38,567 bases of DNA from Crocosphaera watsonii WH 8501 (GTDB lineage Bacteria; Cyanobacteriota; Cyanobacteriia; Cyanobacteriales; Microcystaceae), in assembly GCF_000167195.1 (NCBI RefSeq), contig NZ_AADV02000017.1:1-38567 (forward strand), given 5' to 3'. How positions within the stretch are numbered: the stretch's first letter is position 1; each line of letters starts with the position of its first letter. Made by a program: the position numbers and the translations under genes. Below, piece by piece: positions 8,250-17,387 of the stretch. Below the pieces are notes generated by a model. That model did not search any database. It saw nothing but the letters and a program-made list of their open reading frames with translations, and was not told the origin of the DNA.

Positions 8250-10227
8250 TAAATACTACAAGCCTGGGGTTAACAATTAAGTATAATTGCTTAAGCTCTT
8301 GAAGACAAAAAAGTGGGATAATTGCTTAAGTTGTTTCCTCTGTAAAAAAAGAGCGAAAAATGTCTTATTTAGAAGAAATACAAGTTAAAAATTTAGACCA
8401 TTTAGGGATAGTAGCTGGTTTAATTGATGAAATAGGAATAGTCAAAATAATTAATAATAAATTAGGAATAGATGTTAGAGAAAAAATCTCAGCAGGTACA
8501 GTAGTTAAGTCTATTTTAATCAATGGACTAGGATTTGTTTCAAGACCTCTATATTTATTCAGTCAGTTTTTTCAAGATAAAGCCATTGAGAAATTGTTAG
8601 GAGAAAGAATTAAACCTGATTACCTTAATGATGATAAAATTGGGAGAGTAATGGATGAATTATATAAATATGGACTAAATGATATTTTTATTGAAGTAGT
8701 TTTAGAAGTAATTAAAAAATTTGAAATAGACCTTAAATACTCCCATTTAGATTCCACATCATTTCATTTAGATGGAGAATATAAAAGGGAAGAAGATAAA
8801 GAGAAACAGGAAGAAGAAAAAATTATTAAAGAAAGACCAATTTTTATTAAGAAAGGATATTCTCGGGATCATAGACCAGACTTAAAACAATGTGTCTTGG
8901 ATTTAATAACAAGCCAAGATGGAGATATTCCATTATTTGTGAGAGTAGGAGATGGAAATGAATCTGATAAAGCTGTATTTGGAAAAGTTTTAGTAGAATT
9001 CAAAAAGCAAATAAAGTTTGATAGTATCATGGTTTGTGATAGTGCTTTATATGGTCAAGAAAATCTCCAACTAATCCAACATTTAAAATGGATAACGAGA
9101 GTTCCAATGACCATAAAAAAAGCAAAAGAATTAGTGCAAAATATAGAGGTGGAAGAAGTAAAAGATGAAGATAAAGAAAAAAGAAGTGACCTAAATTTAG
9201 AAAGTTATACCTGGAAAGAAGAAATTGTTACTTATGGTGGAATCAAGCAAACTTGGTTAATAGTCTTGAGTGAAAAAAGACAGAAAAGTGATTTGGAAAA
9301 ACTAGAAAAACAACTTTCCCAAGAAGAGAAGAAATCCCAAAAATTTCTTAAAGAAATACAATCTGAAGAATTTGAACATCCTCAAGCTGCTCGATATAAA
9401 TTAAAGGCTATTAATAAAAAATTGAGATTGTTGGAAATAAAAGAAGTTGAACTGACTGAAACTTACTCGAAAAAAAAGGAAAAGATTTATAAAATGATTA
9501 GTCTGATCATCAAAAAAGATGAAGAGATAAGTAGAAAGACTAAAGAAGCAGGAAAATTTATTTTAGCAACCAACTTAGTAGAGGAAAATAAATTAGAAGC
9601 TAGTGAAATTCTGATAACTTATAAAAACCAGCAATCTACGGAAAGAGGATTTCGATTTTTGAAAGATCCCTTATTTTTTACTGATAGTTTCTTCGTTGAA
9701 AAACCAGAAAGAATAGAAACAATGTTATTTTTAATGTCTTTGTGTTTGTTGATTTATAACTTGGGGCAAAGAGAATTAAGAAATTGTTTAAAAAGAGTCA
9801 AAAAAGGAATAAATAATCAAGTAGGGAAAGTAACATTGCGTCCGACTTTGAGGTGGATATTTCAATGTTTTCAAGGTATTCATTATGTGATTTTAAACGG
9901 AGTCAAACAAATTGTCAATTTAACAGAAGAAAGGCGTTTTATATTGAGTTTATTACCTGCATCTTGTCAAAGATATTATCTATAAATTGAATTGGATAAA
10001 GCAAAAATAATAAAAAAATAAGAGTCTAATGATATCAAATGAGAAGAGGAAAATCTCCTTCGTTTGTGCTGAGTCTTGCTAAGTTTTCAATGAGTATAAA
10101 TCTTCTTAATTTGATTATTTTTCCTAAAATTTTAATGAAAAGAGAAATATTCTTGCCCAGGTATGATTTTCGGACTTTTTAAAACTATGTATTTTTTTAT
10201 ACTACATTTTGAAGTGCGGAATCTGGG
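8221..10227 (+). mobile_element. Complete IS1634-type insertion sequence, 2007 bp
   Basis: Bounded by near-perfect inverted ends: left CCCAGATTCCGCACTTCAA at 8221 and its complement ending at 10227, identical over the first 21 bases and differing at the next. One transposase gene fills the centre, with a 242-bp untranslated right part. It is inserted in the IS66 transposase. No clear target duplication is seen (left flank ...TTATAG, right flank TTACAC...), which suggests flanking deletion. A second copy is rearranged at 36545-38550. Confidence 0.9.
8360..9985 (+). CDS. IS1634-family transposase
   Basis: A 541-residue DDE transposase, full length for the family. The N-terminal 100 or so residues (YLEEIQVKNLDHLGIVAGLIDEIG) are the DUF4277-like domain typical of IS1634 members. 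Catalytic regions: LKYSHLDSTSFHLDGEY (first Asp, about 131), SIMVCDSALYGQENL (second Asp, about 228), a Lys/Glu-rich coiled insertion (about 255-370), and YKNQQSTERGFRFLKDPLFF (Glu, about 430). The C terminus LLPASCQRYYL matches the second copy in this window. The ATG at 8360 follows GAGCGAAAA, a weak ribosome-binding site. Codon use is very AT-rich compared with the core genes. It is intact and may be active. Confidence 0.9.
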   Translation: MSYLEEIQVKNLDHLGIVAGLIDEIGIVKIINNKLGIDVREKISAGTVVKSILINGLGFVSRPLYLFSQFFQDKAIEKLLGERIKPDYLNDDKIGRVMDELYKYGLNDIFIEVVLEVIKKFEIDLKYSHLDSTSFHLDGEYKREEDKEKQEEEKIIKERPIFIKKGYSRDHRPDLKQCVLDLITSQDGDIPLFVRVGDGNESDKAVFGKVLVEFKKQIKFDSIMVCDSALYGQENLQLIQHLKWITRVPMTIKKAKELVQNIEVEEVKDEDKEKRSDLNLESYTWKEEIVTYGGIKQTWLIVLSEKRQKSDLEKLEKQLSQEEKKSQKFLKEIQSEEFEHPQAARYKLKAINKKLRLLEIKEVELTETYSKKKEKIYKMISLIIKKDEEISRKTKEAGKFILATNLVEENKLEASEILITYKNQQSTERGFRFLKDPLFFTDSFFVEKPERIETMLFLMSLCLLIYNLGQRELRNCLKRVKKGINNQVGKVTLRPTLRWIFQCFQGIHYVILNGVKQIVNLTEERRFILSLLPASCQRYYL

Positions 10228-10276
10228 TTACACCACACTGTCAGGGGACTTGATCCATACTAGAGATGTTTATATC

Positions 10277-10304
10277 GTAGGGTTCAACGGCCGTTGAACC
10301 CTAC
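10277..10304. repeat. Perfect 28-bp palindrome
   Basis: GTAGGGTTCAACGG at 10277-10290 is followed directly by its exact reverse complement (10291-10304). A related but imperfect element (GGGTCAAC...GTTGACCC) lies near 34208-34229, so this belongs to a family of small dispersed palindromes. It lies between the IS right end and tRNA-Asp. Confidence 0.85.
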
Positions 10305-10353
10305 AAAGATGTGTTACCAGAATGAGAGAAAATTGATATTAGCATAGTGAGCA

Positions 10354-10385
10354 GGACTTGTGCTGAGCTTGTCGAAGTATGCTCA
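10354..10385. repeat. Short repeat around TGAGCTTGTCGAAGTA
   Basis: A copy of the widespread TGAGCTTGTCGAAG-type sequence, with TGAGC and GCTCA arms able to form a small hairpin. It lies upstream of the tRNA-Asp promoter. No function is inferred. Confidence 0.4.
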
Positions 10386-10432
10386 CACTCGGTGTGTCTC
10401 AAACTTATTTTAAAATTTTTTCCTGAAAACAC

Positions 10433-10462
10433 TTGACAAATTTGGCTATAGCTTGTTACGAT
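10433..10462 (+). promoter_or_regulatory. Likely promoter of tRNA-Asp
   Basis: TTGACA at 10433-10438 and TACGAT at 10457-10462, 18 bases apart, fit a sigma-70 promoter. The tRNA begins 21 bases after the -10 box. Seen by motif only. Confidence 0.5.
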
Positions 10463-10483
10463 ACTAATCGGCTCAAAAAACAA

Positions 10484-10557
10484 GGGACTGTAGTTCAACT
10501 GGTTAGAGCACCGCCCTGTCACGGCGGAAGTTGCGGGTTCGAATCCCGTCAGTCCCG
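10484..10557 (+). tRNA. tRNA-Asp (anticodon GTC)
   Basis: A complete cloverleaf of 74 nt: acceptor GGGACTG with CAGTCCC and discriminator G, D arm with GTTC...GAGC, anticodon stem CCGCC/GGCGG with loop CTGTCAC (anticodon GTC at 10518-10520), T arm GCGGG-TTCGAAT-CCCGT. The CCA end is not encoded. A promoter-like sequence lies just upstream. Confidence 0.97.
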
Positions 10558-10759
10558 TAGGATAATCCAGATAGTCTAAATTAGACTCCTCTTAATTCTT
10601 TGATATAAGGTTAAGTACATTTTTCCTGCCTTGGAATGACAAGGGAGGGATTTAAAGTTTCTTTAAGCAGTATTAAATAGTATAATGGGAACGATTAAGA
10701 AAAATTAAGTTTTTCCATCATTTCTTCATACCACCGATAAAAAGGAGATTCGAGACTGA

Positions 10760-11809
10760 ATGCAGCAACCAATGACTGTCAATAGGCCAGAACCCAAAGT
10801 GGTCGACCTTCCCTTTAGCTTAAAAGATGTTAAAGAGGCGATTCCTCCCCATTGTTTTGAGTCCTCTGCCATAAGATCCTTAGCTTATTTTTTTTGGGAT
10901 ATTTTTGTAATATCTGTTCTTTATGTTATCGCTGATTATCTAGATTCTTGGTTTTTTTGGCCTATTTTTTGGGTCATGCAAGGAACTATGTTTTGGGCGT
11001 TATTTGTGGTAGGACATGATTGTGGCCATGGTTCTTTTTCCCGCTACAAATGGTTAAATAATCTTATGGGTCATCTTTCCCATACCCCTATTTTAGTCCC
11101 GTTTCATGGTTGGCGTATTAGTCATCGCACCCATCATAAAAATACAGGTAATCTCGACACAGACGAAAGTTGGTATCCTGTTACGGAGTCTAAATATGAT
11201 GAGATGGACTGGTTAGAAAAATTTGCCCGTTTTAAACTGGTTTTATTTCTCTATCCTCTTTATCTATTTAAGCGTTCCCCAGGCAGAAAAGGAACTCATT
11301 TTGATCCCAAAAGTGATCTATTTCGTCCCTCTGAAAAATGGGATGTTTTAACCAGTACAATTTGCTGTAGTTTAATGGTGGCTTTCTTAGGCGTTTTGAC
11401 CTATCAGTTCGGCTTTTTGTGGTTACTTAAATATTATTTGGGTCCCTATATTGTCTTTGTAGTTTGGTTAGATTTAGTAACATTCTTACACCACACTGAT
11501 CCCGATGTTCCCTGGTATCGGGGTAGAGATTGGTACTTTTTGAAAGGGGCTTTATCCACAGTGGATCATGATTACGGATTTATCAATAATATCCATCATA
11601 ATATCGGAACCCATGTGGCTCACCATATCTTTCTGACCATGCCTCATTATCATCTAAAAACAGCAACGGAAGCCATTAAGCCTGTTTTAGGTGAATATTA
11701 TCGTAAGTCAGATTACTCCATTTTAGAGGCGTTTATTCGGGGTTACAACATTTGTCATGTGGTTCCCGATGAAGGAGGAAAAGTTTACTGTGAGCCGAGA
11801 GAGTTGTAA
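10760..11809 (+). CDS. desB: Omega-3 (delta-15) acyl-lipid fatty acid desaturase
   Basis: A membrane di-iron desaturase that introduces the omega-3 double bond into membrane glycerolipid acyl chains, using ferredoxin as electron donor in cyanobacteria; it adapts membranes to cold. The 349 residues carry the three histidine boxes: HDCGH at about 86-90, HRTHH at 122-126 and HVAHH at 285-289. Hydrophobic segments flank them (YFFWDIFVISVLYVIADYL, FWALFVVG, YIVFVVWLDLVTFL). Sequence blocks such as HLSHTPILVPFHGWRISHRT, NTGNLDTDESWYPV and FINNIHHNIGTHVAHH match the DesB/omega-3 group as known, more than DesA. The start ATG has AAGGAGA twelve bases upstream. A strong hairpin 43 bases after the stop should terminate it, so it is probably monocistronic. 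Confidence 0.92.
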   Translation: MQQPMTVNRPEPKVVDLPFSLKDVKEAIPPHCFESSAIRSLAYFFWDIFVISVLYVIADYLDSWFFWPIFWVMQGTMFWALFVVGHDCGHGSFSRYKWLNNLMGHLSHTPILVPFHGWRISHRTHHKNTGNLDTDESWYPVTESKYDEMDWLEKFARFKLVLFLYPLYLFKRSPGRKGTHFDPKSDLFRPSEKWDVLTSTICCSLMVAFLGVLTYQFGFLWLLKYYLGPYIVFVVWLDLVTFLHHTDPDVPWYRGRDWYFLKGALSTVDHDYGFINNIHHNIGTHVAHHIFLTMPHYHLKTATEAIKPVLGEYYRKSDYSILEAFIRGYNICHVVPDEGGKVYCEPREL

Positions 11810-11851
11810 ATAACGATCACTACTTTTGAGCTATTAATAACATCACAATAA

Positions 11852-11890
11852 GGGGAAGATACTTCTTGAAATATCTTCCCCTAAATATTA
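11852..11890 (+). terminator. Intrinsic terminator of desB
   Basis: GGGGAAGATA (11852-11861) pairs with TATCTTCCCC (11872-11881), followed by an AT-rich tail TAAATATTATT. Its position just after desB supports the call. Confidence 0.7.
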
Positions 11891-12240
11891 TTAAACTTTT
11901 GACGCTCTCCTGGCTGAAGCGCAGGAGATTCATAACGAATCCCTGTCGGGATGGTTATTATCTTGTTTTCACAAGTTCCCAGGCTCACCACGTTTGCCTC
12001 AAAGGGCGTAGTGATATTTCCTTAAACCCTGCCAATTCAGGTGTTGGGCGTGTACTTTCCGAGAGTCCCCCGGTAGGTTTTTAAGTCTTGTACTGACTGA
12101 CTTTATTTGACCATATTCACGGCATTTAAAAATGAGCAGCGACCCCGCGCCGTCTTAGGGCGCAAGGGAATGCGCTGCGATGCCGAGTGGTTCTACATCA
12201 CCTGTTTAAAAACAGGCGTTTTGAACATCCCGTGTGTTGT
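11891..12240. other. GC-richer, hairpin-rich intergenic island
   Basis: About 350 bases with no convincing gene but several short stems: CTCCTG/CAGGAG near 11908-11930, ATCCC/GGGAT near 11940-11953, GCAGCG with GCGCTGC across 12135-12180, CCTGTTT and AACAGG near 12200-12217. Composition is richer in GC than its surroundings. It resembles the untranslated right part and guide-RNA region of IS200/IS605-type elements whose tnpB has been lost, but no family was confirmed. Two small ORFs across it are not believed. Confidence 0.3.
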
Positions 12241-12258
12241 TATAAGAATATTATCTAA

Positions 12259-12825
12259 TTATTTTTCATTCATGTCAGCCTCAATTAATGAAGATGTCAT
12301 TGTAGTGTACTTTTGCCTTGCTTCTTCAATCTGGTCTTTCTGAATAACTAATCCATAACAAGTTAGAAAAAACAGCTGATCAACATATTTTTTGCTCTGG
12401 TCACCATAGTGGTCTTCTGAGGTTTCAAGTTCTTCAACATTTAACATGAATTCAGAGAGAATATCGGCAATCTCTTGATACAGAGTAAACCATTCTTCCC
12501 CCTTTTTTTCTTGACAAACTTTTTTGATAGGATTCCCATAAATTTCGTCAAAAAATACAAATTCATCGGAACAATTGTCATCATCCAAATCTGTTAACCA
12601 CTCAGGATAAATATGATAAACCCATGAGGGTAAATTTCCCAGAGAATAATAATTGATGAATTAATGGTAATCTATAATTACTTCTTCACTTAAGTAATCT
12701 CTGATAAAATCTCTTTGGTTCAACAGGACTAAATCATATTGCCTTTCTCTGGTTAAAATTTTATCCTTTGGCCTCTTTTGTCCGAAAGTTGGATCTAATT
12801 TTTTCCTCCTTTTTGCCTCACCCAT
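12259..12825 (-). pseudogene. Hypothetical protein gene interrupted by one in-frame stop
   Basis: Read as one gene, the minus-strand frame starts at ATG 12825 (with GAGGA upstream) as MGEAKRRKKLDPTFGQKRPK, continues through DLVLLNQRDFIRDYLSEEVIIDYH, meets a TAA at 12661-12663 (codon 55), and goes on in the same frame as FINYYSLGNLPSWVYHIYPEWLTDLDDDN to a stop at 12259. The MGEAKRRK start is one seen on small cyanobacterial conserved proteins. Without the stop the product would be 188 residues, acidic in its second half. The intact continuation on both sides suggests a recent nonsense mutation or a sequencing error. Function unknown. The 12826-13142 spacer downstream holds nothing recognised. 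Confidence 0.55.
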
Positions 12826-13142
12826 TTGTTTTTTCCTCAAAAAAGTAAATGATTATTGTGTTTGTTAGACTTGATATTTTTAGAAAAGCAAGTGTTTTTA
12901 CTGGTCAATCATATCACTTAACAGTAGGTTGGGGTGGGAGTTGGGCTACATGAAGCAGTCTAGGGATATTTGGATTTAGAGTAGTAATGAGTCAATACCA
13001 ATGGAACATTTACAAGCTTAATCCTTAAAGAAAACATAAATTTAAAGTTTCATAACGGTTGAAAATTAATCGTTACCCTAGAATTGAGGAAACTAGATCA
13101 ACGAGATCAGCAGAATACACTGATCGCTGACGACAGCAAAAT

Positions 13143-15494
13143 ATGGTACAACTCTCCTTAAAACCAGAATCAACCACCCCTCAACCCTTAGTAGAAACCG
13201 TTACCCTTGATGTGCAAGGAATGAAATGTGCTGGTTGTGTTAGCGCAGTAGAAAAACAACTCACACAACAATCTGGCGTGGTTTCAGCTTGCGTTAATTT
13301 AATGACAGAAGTAGCGGTGATTAACTACGAACCGCAAACGGTTCAAGCAGAGACTCTAGCCGAAAAATTGACGAAAATTGGCTTTACTTCCGATATTCGC
13401 ACCTCACAAACTCTCACCCCTCAACAAATCCATTTTAACCAGAGTCAACGACGAGAAGCAGAAGCAAGACAACAAAAAATTAATCTCATTACCGCCGCAA
13501 TTTTACTAATATTTTCAGCCCTGGGCCATTTAGAACATTTTGGCGGTCCAACCCTTCCCATTATCAGTAGTTTAGGGTTTCATTGGGGACTAGCTACCAT
13601 GGCCCTATTGATACCTGGACGAGAGGTTATCATAGATGGTTGGCGAGCATTGTCCCACGGTATGGCTAACATGAATACGTTAGTGGGTTTAGGAACCCTC
13701 AGTGCGTATATAACTAGCTGTGTGGCCTTTCTTTTCCCTATTTTGGGTTGGGAATGCTTTTTTGATGAACCAGTGATGTTGTTAGGGTTTATTCTCTTGG
13801 GACGTACCCTAGAAAAACAAGCCAGAAACCGCGCCTCCTCAGCCCTAGAAGCTTTAATAGCTTTACAACCATCCCTAGCTAGGTTGGTGGGTGATCCCTT
13901 CTCTGAGGATAGTTCTAGCATCGAAATTCCCGTAGAGCAAGTACGAGTAGGAGAATATGTCAAAATCTTACCAGGGGAAAAAATACCCGTTGACGGAGAG
14001 ATTATTACAGGGAAAACAGCTATTGATGAATCTTTGGTAACAGGGGAATCTTTACCCATAGCCAAAAACCCTGGAGATCGGGCGATCGCAGGAACTCTGA
14101 ACCATTCTGGGGTGATTACCCTCAAAACCACAGAAGTTGGAGAAGATACCACCTTAGCCCAGATTATCGCTTCTGTGGAAACAGCACAAACCCGTAAAGC
14201 CCCCATTCAACAGTTAGCTGATACAGTAGCTGGTTATTTCGCCTACGGGGTAATGGTTTTAGCTTCATTAACCTTTCTTTTTTGGTACATTTTCGGGACA
14301 CATTGGTATCCCCAAGTATTAAACCTTGATTCTCTGGGAATGTCCTCCTCTCCTTTACTACTCAGTTTAAAACTGGCGATCGCAGTGTTGGTGATAGCTT
14401 GCCCTTGCGCCTTGGGTTTAGCCACTCCCACCGCCATTTTAGTAGGAACCAGTATGGGATCAGAGAGGGGACTGTTAATTAAAGGGGGAGATGTTCTAGA
14501 AAAGGTTCATCAACTAGAAGGAGTGATTTTTGACAAAACAGGAACCCTAACCGTTGGCCATCCCACTGTCACCGATTGTATCTCCTGGGGAGATATCAAG
14601 CCTGAATCTTTGTTGCAATTAGCAGCAACGGTAGAAAGTGGGACAAATCATCCTTTAGGGTTAGCTATCCTAGAAAAAGCCCAACAACAAGAATTACCTT
14701 TACTGTCTGCTAGAGATTTCTACACAGAAGCAGGATCTGGGGTTCAAGCACAAGTAGAAGGGAAAATGGTTTGGTTGGGGAATCAAAGATGGTTAGAAGA
14801 TCAAGGGTTGAGTTTAGACAAGAATCACGACAAGCTTATTGGTTCCTTAAACCGAGCCGGTAAAACTGTGGTTTATTTGGGGATAGAAGGCTCTATACAA
14901 GGGGTTTTAGCCCTCAAAGATAATTTAAGAACTGATGCCCAGAAAACCGTCTCAAAATTGCAAAAACGTGGCTTAGAGGTAATCTTGTTGACTGGGGATC
15001 ACCCCGAAGTAGCTCAAGCTATTGCCAGTCAAGTAGGAATTACTCAAGTTTTAGCGGAAATTCCTCCCAGTGGCAAAGCTGCTGTGGTCGAGGAGTTACA
15101 AAAAAGCAAAAAAGTAGCTATGGTAGGAGATGGGATCAACGACGCTCCGGCTTTAGCTCAAGCGGATCTCGGCATCTCTTTACAAGGAGCAACCGAGGTG
15201 GCTATGGAAACCGCCGATATTGTCCTTATGAGCAATCAACTTTGGGATGTAATCACAGCCATGGATCTCAGTTTAGGGACATTTAGAAAAATTCGGCAAA
15301 ATCTAATGTGGGCTTTAGGCTATAATACATTTGCTATACCTATGGCCGCAGGAGTTTTATTACCCAGTTTAGGGTTGATGCTGAGTCCGGCAATGGCCGC
15401 AGGGTTCATGGCGTTTAGTTCGGTGACAGTGGTGACCAATTCTTTATTACTTCGTTATCGAAAATTTGGGTTGATCAAAAGCACTCTAATTTAA
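13143..15494 (+). CDS. ctaA: Copper-transporting P1B-type ATPase (CtaA-like)
   Basis: A heavy-metal pump in the membrane; CtaA-type cyanobacterial ATPases bring copper towards PacS and plastocyanin or cytochrome oxidase. The 783 residues show one N-terminal metal-binding domain with GMKCAGCVSAVE (CAGC near 30-33), paired hydrophobic segments, the phosphatase motif TGES (about 300), the intramembrane CPC in VIACPCALGLATP (about 420), phosphorylated Asp in DKTGTLTVGHP (about 464), the HP motif NHPLGLAI, and GDGINDAPALAQAD (about 662). CPC and one CxxC domain fit Cu(I). The N-terminal sequence VTLDVQGMKCAGCV is closest to CtaA as remembered; PacS is the alternative. The start ATG lacks a clear Shine-Dalgarno. 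It heads a three-gene run with the FHA gene (13 bases on) and holB. Confidence 0.85.
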   Translation: MVQLSLKPESTTPQPLVETVTLDVQGMKCAGCVSAVEKQLTQQSGVVSACVNLMTEVAVINYEPQTVQAETLAEKLTKIGFTSDIRTSQTLTPQQIHFNQSQRREAEARQQKINLITAAILLIFSALGHLEHFGGPTLPIISSLGFHWGLATMALLIPGREVIIDGWRALSHGMANMNTLVGLGTLSAYITSCVAFLFPILGWECFFDEPVMLLGFILLGRTLEKQARNRASSALEALIALQPSLARLVGDPFSEDSSSIEIPVEQVRVGEYVKILPGEKIPVDGEIITGKTAIDESLVTGESLPIAKNPGDRAIAGTLNHSGVITLKTTEVGEDTTLAQIIASVETAQTRKAPIQQLADTVAGYFAYGVMVLASLTFLFWYIFGTHWYPQVLNLDSLGMSSSPLLLSLKLAIAVLVIACPCALGLATPTAILVGTSMGSERGLLIKGGDVLEKVHQLEGVIFDKTGTLTVGHPTVTDCISWGDIKPESLLQLAATVESGTNHPLGLAILEKAQQQELPLLSARDFYTEAGSGVQAQVEGKMVWLGNQRWLEDQGLSLDKNHDKLIGSLNRAGKTVVYLGIEGSIQGVLALKDNLRTDAQKTVSKLQKRGLEVILLTGDHPEVAQAIASQVGITQVLAEIPPSGKAAVVEELQKSKKVAMVGDGINDAPALAQADLGISLQGATEVAMETADIVLMSNQLWDVITAMDLSLGTFRKIRQNLMWALGYNTFAIPMAAGVLLPSLGLMLSPAMAAGFMAFSSVTVVTNSLLLRYRKFGLIKSTLI

Positions 15495-15507
15495 ACTTGG
15501 TTTAGCG

Positions 15508-15966
15508 ATGGCTGAAAAATCTGTACTCCCCCAAAGAGAACATTTCTTGATTATCGAGGATGATAAAGGCAGACAGGAAATACTGTTGCGAGAACCCAGC
15601 TACAGCGTGGGGCGATCGCAAGAGTGTGATATTCGTCTGCGCTCTCAGTTCGTCTCTCGCCATCATGCTACCCTCTATCGACGCATTCGAGAAGATGGCT
15701 CGAGTTACTATCGTATTGTCGATGGTGATCTCGACAGGAAACGGAGTGTTAATGGGTTATTGATCAATCAGGCTAAAATAAAAAAAGACTCCCACGATCT
15801 CCAGGATGGGGATGAAATTGTTTTTGGTCCACAGGTATTTGCTATTTACCAGTATCGACGGCGAGATAAGTTCCCCACTCTACCCAGTAACGATCCCTTT
15901 GATATTACTCTGATTGACCCTGCGATGATGGATTATGATGAAGATACCAAAGAACAGGATCGATGA
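15508..15966 (+). CDS. FHA-domain protein
   Basis: A 152-residue protein consisting mostly of one forkhead-associated domain, a phosphothreonine-binding module. Key residues are visible: the GR of SVGRSQECDIRL (about 34-45), the SRHH of QFVSRHHATLYR, and NGLLINQAKI before a DGDEIVFG strand. The C-terminal tail is acidic. Its stop overlaps the start of holB by four bases (ATGA), so the two are probably translated together. The partner is unknown; the domain suggests binding to a Ser/Thr-phosphorylated protein. Confidence 0.9.
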   Translation: MAEKSVLPQREHFLIIEDDKGRQEILLREPSYSVGRSQECDIRLRSQFVSRHHATLYRRIREDGSSYYRIVDGDLDRKRSVNGLLINQAKIKKDSHDLQDGDEIVFGPQVFAIYQYRRRDKFPTLPSNDPFDITLIDPAMMDYDEDTKEQDR

Positions 15967-16904
15967 ATGGTTTTCGACAACTGATCGGACAAGCTGCGGG
16001 TGTTTCTTTATTACAACAGGCGATCGCTAAAAACCGTATTGCTCCTGCTTATCTTTTTGCTGGCCCCCCTGGTATTGGACGAGCTTTGGGGGCTAAGTGT
16101 TTTACTGAATTACTGTTATCTTTGGGTTTATCGGAGGAAAAGCAAGTTAAGCTCAAAAAACGGGTATGGGAAAGAAATCATCCTGACTTGTACTGGGTAG
16201 AGCCGACTTATCTACATCAGGGACAATTATTAACAGCGAAACAAGCACAAGAAAACGGACTAAAACGTAAAGCTCCTCCTCAAGTTCGTATCGAACAAAT
16301 TCGTGATATTACTCAATTTTTGAGTCGTCCTCCCTTAGAAGCGTCTCGCTGTGTGGTAGTCATAGAGGCAGCAGAAACTATGACCGAAGCTGCCGCTAAT
16401 GGTTTATTGAAAACCCTAGAAGAACCAGGGAAAGCGACGTTAATTTTGATTGCGCCTAGTGTTGATTCTTTGTTACCTACTTTAGTTTCTCGTTGCCAGA
16501 GGATTCCTTTTTATCGTCTTTGCGATCGCGATGTTAAGACGATTTTGGGTCGATTGGGTTACGAGGAAATTATTGATCATTCTGATATCATTGGTTTGAG
16601 TCAAGGTAGTCCAGGAGAGGCGATCGCCGCTTGGCAACAGTTACAAAATATCCCTTTTGAACTACGACAAAAGTTAAAAAAAATGCCTGAAACCCCTCTG
16701 GATGCTCTACAGTTGTCTAAAGAGGTTACCACAGAACTAGATAATGATGCACAGTTATGGTTAATTAATTATCTACAATATTCTTACTGGCAAAAATCCC
16801 AGGATCAGCTTTTTTTAAAAAAGTTAGAAGCTGCGAAAAAACAACTCTTGAGTTACGTACAACCACGTTTAGTCTGGGACTGCCTATTGACCGACGTAAC
16901 ATAA
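15963..16904 (+). CDS. holB: DNA polymerase III delta' subunit
   Basis: A clamp-loader subunit that opens the beta clamp together with delta and tau/gamma. The 313 residues begin GFRQLIGQAAGVSLLQQAI and carry a degenerate P-loop GPPGIGRA without the usual Lys-Ser, as expected for delta', which does not hydrolyse ATP. RPPLEASRCVVVIEAAETMTEAAANGLLKTLEEP is the family's core block, and SRCQRIPF supplies the conserved arginine region. The four-Cys zinc site found in many proteobacterial delta' proteins is not apparent. It overlaps the FHA gene by four bases and ends just before tRNA-Lys, which runs the other way. Confidence 0.9.
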   Translation: MNGFRQLIGQAAGVSLLQQAIAKNRIAPAYLFAGPPGIGRALGAKCFTELLLSLGLSEEKQVKLKKRVWERNHPDLYWVEPTYLHQGQLLTAKQAQENGLKRKAPPQVRIEQIRDITQFLSRPPLEASRCVVVIEAAETMTEAAANGLLKTLEEPGKATLILIAPSVDSLLPTLVSRCQRIPFYRLCDRDVKTILGRLGYEEIIDHSDIIGLSQGSPGEAIAAWQQLQNIPFELRQKLKKMPETPLDALQLSKEVTTELDNDAQLWLINYLQYSYWQKSQDQLFLKKLEAAKKQLLSYVQPRLVWDCLLTDVT

Positions 16905-16914
16905 GCAAAAAAAT

Positions 16915-16986
16915 GGGTCGCCTGGGATTCGAACCCAAGACCAATCGGTTAAAAGCCGAGTGCTCTACCGCTGAGCTAGCGACCCG
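16915..16986 (-). tRNA. tRNA-Lys (anticodon TTT)
   Basis: A 72-nt cloverleaf on the minus strand: acceptor GGGTCGC with GCGACCC and discriminator A, D arm with GCTC...GAGC, anticodon loop around CTTTTAA (anticodon TTT), T arm TTGGG-TTCGAAT-CCCAG. No CCA is encoded. It is convergent with holB. Confidence 0.97.
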
Positions 16987-17387
16987 TTGTGTGCTTTGCA
17001 CACCATTTACTAATATACCATCACTTTTTAGAAAGTGCAAGGGGTTTTAGAAGAATAGTTTCTTGTGAAACCCCTAACCCCTCTTGAACACTCCACCAAC
17101 GCTCATCAAAGATTCTAGTTGGGGATTCTTTTTGCACGCCCGTGAAGGTGTTACCGAGAAAGGTGGTGTCCGCACCGGACCGCAAGACTTTTGCGTAGCC
17201 TACCCTCAGTAAAAGCAATCTTATCGATGTAGATGATTACTTATAGGCAAAAGGTCGTGTCTCCGAATCAAATTCTTTACCGTACCTAGTAAATATGCCC
17301 TACCTAGTATCATAACACGAGTTGTGCTTTTTGCCGGTCCCCATCTAAATCAAAGATTTTAGATGGGGACTGCGCAAAAATTCATGT
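16987..17387. other. 400-bp intergenic stretch with repeats
   Basis: No convincing gene. Seen are GTGTGC/GCACAC just after the tRNA, a pyrimidine-rich CCCCTAACCCCTC tract (17071-17085), a GTGTCCGCACCGGACCGC stretch near 17167 with small GC-rich stems, and the terminator hairpin at 17337-17370. It might contain an IS200/IS605-type right-end remnant, but this was not confirmed. Confidence 0.4.
17337..17370 (-). terminator. Strong hairpin after the aldose-epimerase gene
   Basis: GTCCCCATCTAAA (17337-17349) pairs over 13 bases with TTTAGATGGGGAC (17358-17370). It lies 18-51 bases past the stop on the minus strand. There is only a short T tract, so it may stabilise the transcript end as much as terminate it. 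Confidence 0.6.

Noticed and set aside
10228-10240. Thirteen bases TTACACCACACTG shared with the desaturase gene near 11489
   Set aside because: Too short to be evidence of a duplicated gene fragment; flanks are unrelated.
13580-14437. Long open frames antisense to the copper ATPase gene (and similar ones against leuS and purK)
   Set aside because: They are shadows of strongly coding genes, with no ribosome-binding sites and no family resemblance.
17021-17218. Minus-strand ORF after tRNA-Lys
   Set aside because: No start context, overlaps repeat-like sequence, no recognisable motif.
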